From Spodoptera frugiperda (Eukaryota; Arthropoda; Insecta; Lepidoptera; Noctuidae): 64,000 nt of DNA. This document shows positions 1-12,800 of this stretch, one piece after another. The stretch's first letter is position 1, and every line of letters starts with the position of its first letter. The DNA lies in the NCBI RefSeq assembly GCF_023101765.2, contig NC_064215.1:4216001-4280000 (forward strand), written 5' to 3'. The notes beneath the pieces are model-generated. The model had not been told where the DNA came from. It searched no databases and saw only the letters and a list, made by a program, of their open reading frames with translations. A program made the translations under genes and the position numbers.

Positions 1-602
1 AAATACATAGATACACCCATTACATAACTAGTGCAAAGTTTGACTACGATAGCAACCAACATAATAATAAAACAATAGCAGGAGGTCGTGGCACCCAGTC
101 CCATACAAAATGCATAAACGTTAAATATTATTTTATTGGTTACTATGTTATTATAGCGTTAGTACGAAATAAAAAAGGAATTAATAATAGTATGTGTTTA
201 TGGCATGCAACAGTAACATTGAATCGGATGACCAATATCTTTGCAAAGCGTCTGATGAAAAAAATATTTTTATTGTTAACTAACTAGTTATAATATAAGC
301 AAATTATGTTTAACGTTAAACCAAACAAAAATCATAAATGGCTGAAAAAGGTCACTAAAAATCTGAATACGAAATTATTACTAGTAAATGTTAGTGCCCA
401 GTGCTACCCAATGTCCTACGTAACTGACGCTAAATGTCTCTACAAAGTCATTAACAGCCTTCGCCTGCCTTGAGCGTGTATTTTACTTAATCATGGTTGC
501 AGTAATCGTAGCACAGACACATTAAAGCATAATCTAAATCAAAATCTTGATCATCAGACGCAAGTATGCACGCAGTTATCTAGTGACAATTATTAAAACA
601 GT
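1..602. other. 3' side of the NHE gene or following intron
   Basis: AT-rich sequence with no convincing exon. On the minus strand an AATAAA lies at 269-274 and another at 132-137, so this may be the 3' UTR if the message ends after exon 15. A weak candidate terminal micro-exon lies at 355-362. Confidence 0.4.
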
Positions 603-625
603 TCAGTTTTGAAGTAAACACATAC

Positions 626-807
626 CAAAGTTATACGTGGATCTGTCCCTTCTCCACGGTAAGGATTTCTCAACAGCTGTCGGGAGGATCTCTTCGGGTG
701 TTTTAGCGTACTGCTTAACAATCCTCGCTTTCAAGGGATTGAATCCGGGCAGGTTAGCCAGTTGATTTAAAAGTGAACTACTATTTTCTTTATGCGAGGA
801 CGTCGGA
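626..807 (-). CDS. Nhe2: Nhe2-like exon 15: last visible tail exon
   Basis: The phase from exon 14 (two leftover bases) fits the acceptor GTCAG at 808-810, giving [14 protein letters not shown] and on to [14 protein letters not shown]. The open frame extends further upstream to about 923, so another acceptor with an extra exon is possible. At the 3' side a GTATGT donor follows TTTG. If the donor is not used, the frame ends eight codons later with TGA at 603-605. The protein end is therefore uncertain. Confidence 0.65.
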
Positions 808-3800
808 CTGACTTCTTTGTATCCAGCTGATAATATTATCATCGCCAGTTGTCGAGAGTATCGGTTAGTTTGCGGTGCCACATGAAGATTGCCAGAAGGG
901 AAGAAAACGGCGATCAAACACAAACGATATTAAACAAGCAGAGATGAACAGATAGGTTAGGTTCGCAGCGGTTAGAAGATTAGTAGGTTTTCCTATACGA
1001 TTATGAAACGGTATTCGGGGCTCAGGACAGAAGTAGAAAAAATAAACTTTGCTTCAACCAACTACATTAGCAAACCGTAGCTAACCGTTACTTTATGCTG
1101 GCGTTAAACACGAACACATTTTATTTTGAAATCAGTTTAAAATGTTCTCAATATAAATATTGTGATTTTAACGTTCAACTTTTTTGATTTAATGTTAACA
1201 CTAAAAGACTTTTTTCGTCGGCATCGCTGTCATTGCTTTATAATTAAAATGCTTTATAGAGGTTTGCGAACAAGTTGGTTGTTAAAAGTCAAATCTTCAC
1301 TTGAAATAGGCAACAGAATCAAAACAACTCAATGAAAGTAAGTTTGAGAAGAGATAATTCGGAAAATACAAATAAGTACATACAGAGTAATTATTAAGAA
1401 CATGCCACCACAAATACGTTTCAGCACATTCTCACAGTACGTAGCCATGTCAGAAAATTAAGGAATGCTTTTGGACTCAGCAAATAATATTCGTATACCA
1501 ATTCAGTAAACACCAGTTCACTTAATATAAGTATTCCATTTTGGTTAATGAAGAAAAGGTAGTGCGGTAAATAAAAACAACGTTAGTCGACAACATCTAT
1601 AGGAGTTGTTTGGATTTGAATACAAAGCTTTCCTGGAATACATTTACTGTTCATACTGGATTGGATTCACTACTTAGATATCTGATTTTGTAATATATAC
1701 TTTGTTATATACCTAAACTGTTAATAAAGAGTCAATTCAAAAACTCAATTCATGACGTTTATATTTCCATCTTTAACTTTTGCATCGTAAATTAAACTGT
1801 TTTATAGTTTAGTGAGTGTTCTTGAATCCAGCTAATTCCTTGCTGTACTGAGTGCTTACATAATGCAATTACCTATACACATAACCTATATTTTACGTCT
1901 AGCTAATACTACACTTACTTCATGTTGTTGCTCTATCTACACAGTGCTTCTGATCCAGTAGAGAGTACGATTAAGGTTAGCATTAGCATTGTTACCATTC
2001 AAATCCAAACTGCGGTGTTTTACACAGGGTGTGTCATGCAGAATACCTACGCGGGGATTTGGCAGTGAATGTAATACCGCCGTCGTCACCTTCGCGACGT
2101 GGTCCCACCTCGCGCTCGTCTCCCTCCTCTTGAAGTACCTCGTCTATGTAGTCTGTAAATAGGGCCCACATCATTGGCATATTTCTAACAACAACACTTC
2201 AAAAACAAGCCAACAAAAATGTTTATGTGATCTTTTTAAACATTGCTATTATTGAATTCGATAGCCTCTATTTTTATGTATGTAAAGTTTAATTCTTCTT
2301 TCAATTAACAAATGTATGATAATAACAATTACATTTTTACAGACAACACAAAACAAAAAAATAAACGTGTGCTATGTCCTATAATGCACTAGACTTTATA
2401 CAGAATTGCGTTTTCATGTTTCTTTAACATTAACTTCCATTAAACTAGTGTAAGACAAAGCGTTTGTGCTCGCAAAGTAAATGTAATAATGGTTGATACA
2501 TATATGTATGTATGTATTTGGAAATAAACAACAAAATTAAAATAATACTTGAACCCACACGTGCATGCGATCGACACTCGTGATAATAATAAAGAATAAA
2601 TAAGTACCTAATCTATAATACTTTATTTTACCGTGCGTGAACTGTTTAGCCGAACCATTTTGCTGGAATTCAGGGAAAGTCACATGATTTTTTCCATCCT
2701 GGAATAGATAATAGAATATTGAATTATTTGTTCTCGTTTTGCCAAATTTTTATTCTGTACCCTTAGTATGAGTTTGATTTACGTTTAAAGTACTCGAAAC
2801 GAGAGCGCGTTCGGCACTCTGATTGGTTGGTTCATTCGCGTCGGCCAATCACGGCACCGAACGCGCTCTCGTTTCGTTTTCGTTCAACGTAAAGCAAACT
2901 CGTACTAAGGGCCCTGAATCAGTGTATAAGTATTCTTATGAATCCTTTACCTGCTTTCCGCGTTTACTACGTTTGTGATGGTGTTTCCTATCACCGACCC
3001 GTCGCCGTATATTCATATGGGTCTTGTAATTGACTTGCGTGCCGAGGTCGCGATCGTTTACCGCATGACGACTGTAGCTCAGGCGACGATGCTAAAGAAA
3101 AAACACATTATCTTTTGGTAAGACCTTTTTGGCTTTATTTCAACTTAGGTTATGTTACGAATTTCTTTCAAAACTTCCGTAGCCTGAAAATTTTACGTTC
3201 TAATTCACAAATAATTCGTTACTAGCATTTAAAATCTGCTAGTGTCATTGTACTTAAGTAAAACGGACACAGAACTATTCCTAATATGGCTTCGTTTGAC
3301 TAAGTCTGTTGTAATCACAGGACAGAGAATAGTATTTCTCTGTTCTGTGATTACATGTAATCCTTTCCTATTTAACCAGATATCTATGGCCAGAAATGAA
3401 AAAATCTGCACAGTTTATTATCCATAATTATTGTATAATTTTTAATTTTACTTTCAGTTTAACACCTGGATTTTTATTAACTTTAGATTAAATCTAGTTT
3501 GTTAATATTTTTAACACACATCGACGCCACATCTTGTGATCTCTTCTAAGTACGTAACCTACTAACTCAAGTAAGTGACTACATAATTATATAAACAAGG
3601 CTGTGCCATTTACACTGTGACCCAGAAACATCTCGAGGACTTTCCTTCTGGATAAATACTATGACATTTTCTCCGTATGTCAGGTCCCGACCGACCACCC
3701 ACGACCCAAATAATAAATTATGTAATAATAGCCTGTCATGTGATGAACATACGCGTCTAAATGGCTTGCAAAGTTCTTCGGCTAGAAGGTGATGTATTTT

Positions 3801-6800
3801 GGCGTCAGTCAGGTCTTTTTTCGACGGATTGTACTCCAATTCCTGCATGTCTATGTTCCACGTTGATGAATCCAGTTGACTGAAACTCGGGCTGAAAAGA
3901 GAGAAACCGTATTTAAATAGCTGTATTAAACTTACTTTACTTTAAGACATATTAAAACAACTGATAAAACTTACCTTCCATTAAAATTGGCATTTGTATA
4001 GTTTTTGAATATAGCTGACATTGACTCGGCTCCAGAGATGTTTCCAATGGTAGATGCATTTCTCTGCATGTATTCTATGGCATCCTTCATAGCCAATTTT
4101 GAGTAAGTTTCTAAAATCTTAGGTTCTGCACCCTGCAAATGCAACGTAAGTTGAAAGTTTTTTCAAAACTAAATCAATTAGGTATGTTTAATGGTGGAAT
4201 TTTCTTTATCTCGGTTTCATAAAATAATAAGGAACGGTTGGGTATGTACCTGATAATTTCTAAGTAAGAACGGCCTTATGAAACGATTATCAAATCTCTT
4301 GAACTTGTCCCTCATATGATGGTTGCCATGCTTTCCAAGAATGTCTTCAATGCCGGCCATTAGGTGGTCCATAAACTGAAAATTTAATTTCCATTAGCAT
4401 TATAAACACAGAGCAGCTAAAGTGTATTTTTGTTATGGATAGTGTGTCACATAAAAAATGCTGATAAAAGAAATAATATCGCCTTACCCGTTCATGAATT
4501 CGTTCGTTCATTGTAGGCTTCCTCTTCTCAGCTGTTTTAACATTAAGTATTTTAACTAGAGGCTTAATGGTGATGCCTTGTATGAACACGGTGAAATATA
4601 TCACTGCTATTGTTGTAGTCACAAACATTGGTTGCAGTTCTACAACTTCAGGATCTATTAGTAGAACTAGAGCGAAAGCTACCGCACCTCGAAGACCTGC
4701 AAACAGAAAGGAATCCTTAGATTATTCTATATAGTATACCTTCTTTGTTAAACATTAATATTATAGTCATTTGTTCAAGCGTAAAAGGTATTTAAGATTC
4801 CTATCTTATTTCTCTCATTGTATTTAATATTCTTCCATAAATATTCTATCGCGCAAATTTTCATCAACGCACCAGAATGTTCAATCAGAAAAATCAATAT
4901 TTGTAAATTATTCTCAGCGAGTTCACTATCAAAATATTCGACAAAGCAAGCGAACCTGAAGATTCTTGCCCTTTAAAAAGCGTGGGTGCCAAGAGTTCAT
5001 TATTCCTAAGGGTGACTAGTGGCTAGACTGAATAGATACATCTATGTAAACCATCTCAGACCGTAGCTAACTTGGTTTGGCTCGCATATTAATCCTATTT
5101 ATTTTTTTATTAGTTTAGGGTCGGTGTTTGGCCATGATGCCGCGACCTACGATGGACAGTCTTATATCTATTCTTACTTAACTCTACAATCACCTATCTA
5201 TAGGTATTAACTATTAGTAATTTAGGTTTTTTTTTTTGTAATTAAAATCAGTAATATTTTGTTAAAACTCACCTCCGTAAGACATAACAAACTTTTCCAC
5301 TCTATTCAATTTATGCAAACGGAACTTGTTAGCTATAGCACTAAATATGTACACACCTGAAAAATAAATATCATCTTTATAAAACAACAACTGTGTACGA
5401 CAGGCACTCAAGAATCCCAAAAAATATAAACGAGGCAAATCTTTTAATCTCTTTTCGTAGCAAGTGAAGGTTTCGGGGTGACACGTGCAGATGAAGCCCT
5501 AAAGTTTGACTGGCATTTTCCGGTCACAAGTTCACACGTGACCCACATTGTTCAGCTTCTCATTGTTTCTGTTTACGCCTACTTTTTCTCTCTCTTTGTT
5601 TTTAAAGTTCATGGCCACAAATGAACGTGTATTTATTCGTAAAAGTAGTCAATATTTTGAAATGGCAAAAAAACATGTTTTTAAAACATAACTTACCTAT
5701 TATCCGAAATATTGAGCAGAATACGATGGTTAATAAAACAAACCACGTGTTCCAATCGTGGTTATTATTTACAGTGGCTACACCTAGGAACATGAAAATG
5801 ATTGTTTCGGAAGACGAAGACAGCATTTTCATTGTGTATTTTATAGTGGTATGCGATTTGTGAGATATGTTCGCTTCGACATAGTTCTTCATTGTTATAC
5901 CACAAAACGTTATACTGAAAACATAACATGATTTACATAAGTTTGCTAACACATTTAAGAAATAGCATTTCATATTATTTTTACTTACGCAAGTATTCCG
6001 CTCATGTGGAACATTTCTGCGTTAAGATATGCCAAGTAAGCCATAACAAATATAAATATTGGCTCAATTACTCTGACTTCATGTGTGAAACGTGTGACGA
6101 GACCTGTGGCGAAGCCCCAAACGACTCCTATGCATGTACCTCCAACGGCCACTACAAGGAACGAAGCGAGGCCGGCTAGGAAGTCCGTGTATTCAAGACG
6201 CGATGGTCCCATTTCTCTGGTAAATGTAAACATTATTATAAAAAAACAAACTTAAACGTTGTGGGCATTACCAATGCTAAGTATATCAGTTGCTACTTAC
6301 GTATACGCTTCAAACATATGATACAAAACAACTGTGACAGCATCATTTAATAACGATTCACCAAATACTACTATGTATAGTACTTCATCTACATGGATTT
6401 CTTCAAAAACGGCTAGCACCGCTACTGGGTCCACTGCAGATATTAGGGCAGCGAATAAGAGCATGTCTAAAAGAGGAGTGGTGCACCCAAACATTCCGGT
6501 CTGACCACAAGCCCAAAGGGACGCCCCTGTTGACAAGGCAATGGTAAGATTAGAGTTTATTCCTATAATATTTCATAGGTAACACCTTTTCACCCACAAT
6601 ATGATAACTTACCAATAGTCAGGGTGTTGAACACAGTCCCGACCACCGCAAATAAGAGAATTGTTCCAAGGTGATCAAAAAACAATCTATTTGGCATAAA
6701 GTAGCCGGCATCTAAGATGATAGGAGGCAGCATGTATAAAAAGAAAGTATCCGGCGTCAATGGCTGCACATGCACACTGTGCGTACTTAATAGCAGGGCC

Positions 6801-9800
6801 CCTATGAGGACCCCCACAAATATAAGAAGACAAGACTCAGGAAACATTTTGGACAACTTCGGCGCCATGTGAAACCCTGAAACAAATGTTTACCGTTTTA
6901 GTAAATTAATACGTCTTCTTCTCTCGGTATTTTTATGGGATCCTTTAATTTTTTGAAATGATAATTTACGTACATTAATCTGCAAGGAATAACTAATTCA
7001 CCAGACTAGATACAACTTTCAATAATAAAGAGAACGACTGAGAAGAGAATAAGTTTAATTTATATTTATCTAATGTGTACCCATTGTATACCTGATTACA
7101 TGATGATTTGTTTAAACGGGGTTCGTTAAAATACGATAAAAAAGTAACCAAAAAGAATAATTATATTCTTTTTGGTTGCCATTGAAGTGTCAACATCGAA
7201 ATGACAGTATAAACGAAAAATGATAAAAACATGTAAAAAATTAATTATTTCAGTGATGGATATTAAAACGAAGAACTAAAAATATTTCATAAATTTCATC
7301 CACGCATTTGGTTTTGTAAAATATACAAGTAAGCTAATAAAATCGAAATATGTCACCTGATTCAAAGGCGAACAAGTTACTTCATACCAAATCCTATCCT
7401 AGTGTTTACGATATATTTGGCGATACGTCGTATAATCATTTGATACACAGTATGGGCATGACCAAACCGGGAGCTAATTCAGTGTTACAAGCTGCAGGCG
7501 GAGAGTCAGCCCAACACTCTATGGGATATGATTACGTAATATCCAAAAGTACAAATTACGTTACTAGTGAACGATATCACAAACTTATTGAAGAAACTAC
7601 CTGCAAAAATGCGGCGCCTTCTACAAGTACTATTTTTTATGATTTGGATGACATCGCTAAAAGACACTCATTTCATTGCCTTACTGAATTAACTATATCA
7701 AATTCCAATTTAATAAAAAAGACACGTATGGCACCATCTCCCAATGGATTAGGAGAAAAATCAGAATCCATTAGCCCAGAATATATAACTCAAATGCACG
7801 CAATACCACGTGATAGTAAAGAGTTAAGTCCCAAGAAAGTAAAGAAAAAATCTTCACAAGTTTCCTCTGAAATGACATTGTTAAGAGAGGACGAAAATAT
7901 GCATGATTTAAACAATCATTATCACAATAATAAATTGCCTGAAAGACCTCAAAAATTTTGGTCTTTTGCAAAATATCGCACAGAATATACGAAACCTATA
8001 CCAGAAGAAAAGCGGTTGAGAAAGAAGGATAAAGGGAAACACACGGAGGACCCTTGTCCGTGTCAATTGTTTTCTTATGCATGTCCTTGTATTGATAATA
8101 AATCTCTTTCTGAACTAGTTAATGTCAGTAAGTCTTTAATAAATGTTACGGACCAGATTACAAGTACTAGTAAAATTGTAGAAGAAGGCAAGGTCAACAA
8201 GTCAAAAAAGGCTAAACGAGAACTTGTAAGAGAAGATAAGCCGACTAACACTAGTGTAGTACAAATGATTGAAGTCATTGTTCCTAATGAAAAGAAAGAA
8301 TCAGCAATCAATGCTGCACGCAAAAATGAAATACCTATTTCAAATGATAAGAGTAACGATGAAAAACATGCGAAAAATAAAAACAAATCTCGAAAAATGT
8401 CTCGAAGGGTGTTATGCCCTAACTGCAAAGAAAAAGTTGATGTAGTGATCAGTATAAGTACTACAGAAGAAGACACAAGTCTAAAATACAAACATTCTTC
8501 CATATACCACAGTAAAGAAATTCCTTCAACCACAGCATATGCTTGCAGAGCTTCACCGAATGGTCCAACAATCAAGAAGATAAATCATAGTGATTTATGC
8601 CTACATGAGCCTCCTTGTGAACTAGTGCCAGTATGTCAAATACTACCAACCGATAATAATTTTTATAACGGAAATAATAAAAAATCTTCTGTTCCTAAAT
8701 CGACACCTCGTGTTATAAGAATAACGAAAGCTTGCAGGCATCATCCACCTTGTACTGTGGCTCCATCCTGCCAGAGAGCCAATGTACTGAAAAATAATTG
8801 CGAATATATTCCTCCTTGTTTACATCGGCCTCGTTGCGTAAACTTGCCATTATGCGTACCTTTTTCAAAAAGTTTACACTACGAAGAAACCACAAACAAA
8901 GTGGGAGACGATATGGAGGTGTCTGACTGTCCACATGTCCCTAAATGCAAATTTATTCCAGTTTGTGAACATGACTCAATTGCGAATCCTATGAACCATC
9001 AAATTAACATTGTCTCTCGAGTAGCGAATGCGTGCGAATTTATGAATGATTACAATTCTCCTGCTTTTTTGTTAAATGCAAAATCACCCTGTGCAACCAA
9101 TTCATTTTCCCCTTGTCAAGTAAATCCCAACCTGTGTTACGCAGCAGATCATTACACCTGCATATCTGATAAGTCATGCCAATTTGAAGCTTCGCACAAA
9201 CCCAATGAAGTGAAAAATAATCAGAGTCATGAAACCATTATATTTATAAGGGACGTTGGTTGTCAGTTCAGAAACAAAGATTATTCTCCCAAAGATTCTG
9301 CAGACCATTCAAAAGGTTCAAGTAAATCGTTTGATTTCCTTGACGTTAAAATGGGAAATTATTACACAAACATGCATACAATGAGATATGAAGATAAGAA
9401 TACAAGTCCTTTATCTGGAGAGGATTTCTCCTTCACAACAATCTCTAGTTCATTAGATCTTGAATCAGAATGCCCATCTCACGGCCGGCACCACGTGGTA
9501 CCCAACCACCGGCGTAGAACAGGGTTTATGCCCAAATCGGCTTTTGTCACAGCATTCTCTTCCGTCCCAGAAAGCCAATCGTCTAAGTATGAGGTCGATA
9601 ATAAGTTGGACGCATATCCAGTCAAATCTCGTAGAAATTTCTTAAAAGGCAAATATAGAAAGATGTTTTCTGTAAAACGGAGAAGGAAATCTAAAAGTGG
9701 TAATCGTAGTAATAATATACCTATTATGGTTAAAAATGGTTAGTGTTTCAATTTTTGTGATTCGTATGTTTTTTATTGCTCTGTACCTAATATTGAAAAT

Positions 9801-12800
9801 AAAGATTTTCTTATAGATTATTCACTAATAACTTGATATAAGTTTCTTGTCTCTTGGTTGTTTTGCCTATGATTGCGTTTAAGTTTGTTTGTGCCGTGAG
9901 TAAAGGCAAGCACTGAATTCCGATGAGATTTAACGAATGTAGGTCAGCTTCACGTTCCGCCGGAGGAAACTGTACTGATTTTGCCTAACTCAAACGCCGC
10001 AAGTAATTTGCAAACGCCGCAAGTAAGGTAACTTGCATGTAGGTTTTGATGTAGAACCATTAGTCACTAATTTGATGGATGGGTGGATCCGTAAGGATTG
10101 AATAACCACATGAGATTTTTGAAATCTGACCTTATTTTGCAGCAATGCCTCTGATTTTGATTTTCGAGGACTATATTACCTATTAGTTATATTAATGTAA
10201 AATTCCAGACGTCTGTAGTAGGTACGAATAGTAGGCTTTTTAAATCGTCTCTAAACATTATTAAAAATCCTCACAAGTTTACATAAGCAAGGTATCAAGT
10301 AAATACTAATTATTAACAAAGAGTTGGCATCACAATCAAGTTTACAAGATTAATGTTAGAAAGTTAAAGTTCAGGTGTTGCACTGTTCTACACATGCATC
10401 GGTATTCGAAAACGTAGTCAGAACAAGTACAACGACAAGCGTACTGATACTTTAGTACTTTGTGTAATCATGACCACCCCTAAACATTGATATAAGTCGA
10501 CTGTTCATCTCATTATCATTATTCTTATCATTATATCAACCAACAAACTCCTACACCATTCACACGAAGGCTTGTATTGGGATTAATGGGTACATACCGA
10601 TTCATATCGGTACCTATATCTACTAATTCAGAATTCTGTTCAATCGATACATCAGCCCTAACCTAATTAACCGAGCTAATTTACTTATGCCGCCCATATT
10701 CGTGCGCTATTTAACGATACCTGCCCGCTGTTTCAGCAGATCATAGTATCATACACATGATATTATAATTTGAATAGAGATCGTTTTTCATTTTAAAAAG
10801 CTATATAGAAGCTTTTACATTTTGTCTCTAAATAAAAATTTCCCCATAAGTTAAATGCATCCTCATTTTTTGTAGTTACAAAGAAAAAACTTGGTTTCTA
10901 AAAATCTAGATGTAAGCTATAAATCTTTATAAATTGTTGAATTATACGGTAAATACTTATAACTCACCTATTTTTGCTATGCTAGCGAAGAAAATCCATA
11001 ATCCTATTAAGAAAGGCGTTTCGACCCGATGAAATTCAAAGGCTGCAATGACTAATTTCTTCACCTTCTTCTCGGGTGTTTCTGTACTTGGTAAATTAGT
11101 GGTAGTGTCCTGGTGTTGGCGGAGTTGAGTGCCTGGTGGTTCTCCAGGCAGCGGCACCACGGGACCCATGGGCCCGAACCCCAGGCCGGGGTACGTGGAA
11201 ATCCCATCGACTGTTATGGACGGACTTTGTTTCGTGGTGCTCTGAAAAATAAACAGCAAAAGTTACTGTTACATGTAAGGTCAGTGGAAATGCAATACAT
11301 TATATCGAGTAGGTACGTATAGCAGTACTTTCATTCTATTTATAAGGTAAGTTCCCTTTGATCCGGAGCTGCGGACTACCTAGCGGGTTTATCGGGGCTT
11401 CGGCTCGAAAAACAGGAGTAGGAACGGGGTGGTTTTTAGTCAGTAAGAGTCTGACACTCCCTCTCGCTTTGCCCAAGGCAGGAGAAGCCATTGGATGATT
11501 TTCCCCCTCAAAAAAAAAGGTAAGTTCCTTTAGCTTTGAGAGTACCTAGGTAGTCTTTTTAAAGATATCTGATGCAGTCACATATATCACATCACAACTG
11601 TGTCATAAAATCCATATACACTTTCATTAAACACTGGTTTGATAGGTGCTAGATATCTATGAATAGACCTGTCAATTCCAATGTGTTCCCACCGCCTACA
11701 ACCACCTATTTATAGAACGGCAAACTGGAACTATGTAGTTGTTTTGCAAACTTATATACCTACCTACATATCTACCTACCATTTACATATGTTTGTTGCA
11801 CATTGAAAAATGTGAATATTTAAATCTTCTTAAAGTGAGTAAGATTATTTATTAATTACCATGTTATCGGCTTACTCACGTAACTGTTTGACGAGGAACT
11901 CGACTAGTTTCGCGATAACTGTCGCGTCTTGTGTCGCGGAATGCTGCTCATGCATATGAGCCTCAGCATGGCTTGAAACTAGTCGAATTCCTCCACAGTT
12001 ACGTGATTAAGCCATAATAATTAATTAGTAGGTCTCACAAAAGTTATAGTAAAATTAAAGATCTGCTCTTACGGAGAAGGAAAAGAGGGTGCCGTGCTTT
12101 CAAGTAAAACTATATCTTCCTTATTTACCAAAATCTTGTATTCGTATTCCTTTCCTGAGGGCTTCCATTTTATTCTTCCTTATAGTTCACTTACACCCAA
12201 AGCAAAGATGGCGTCTTTTGTACGTTCACGGTCCGAAAAATCCGGTGCCTTTATACAATTTCCATTTTTTTCTTTGAGAGGGGAAAATCATCCCTACGTT
12301 CTCCAGGTAGATGTAGGTACGTAACCGTTCGTTAGACATTTCAGCCTAAATTGAATAAGATTTTATAAAACCTTCGCAGCTATTGTATACTGATACACTG
12401 AATTTTGTAAAGTTAATTTTAGTTTGTATAGACAATCATCCAATATTACTTCTCTTCCGGGAGAGAATTGTATGCTCTTACTGTCTAAAAACAGGGTGGC
12501 CCGTTCCTACTCCTGCTCTTTGAGCCGGAGCCCCGTTAAGTCTTCCACGGCTCCGTATCAGGACTATATTATGGTAAGAGAATGTGTTTATTTTTCAAAT
12601 TATATCATCACTAACTCCCTAAAACTTAATTAATAAGAAACAAATGGGTCACTGGTATCGTCTGACCTTGAAATTCACAAACATTTCATCAAATATTATA
12701 GTGTTCGCTAAACTTTAGAGAGAAGTGGACGAGGGTTCTTTCCAGTCAGTCATCTTGACCTTGGCCACAGACCGGCTTTGTCTTGCAACCTCGGCCTTCG

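Noticed and set aside
603..923. Stand-alone 106-codon gene on the minus strand
   Set aside because: It has no start context of its own, and its lower part fits the phase and position of an exchanger tail exon.
8075..8575. 166-codon antisense frame inside the nested gene
   Set aside because: A shadow of the real 797-codon frame, with a Leu/Ser/Thr-rich translation produced by its Lys/Glu/Asn codons.
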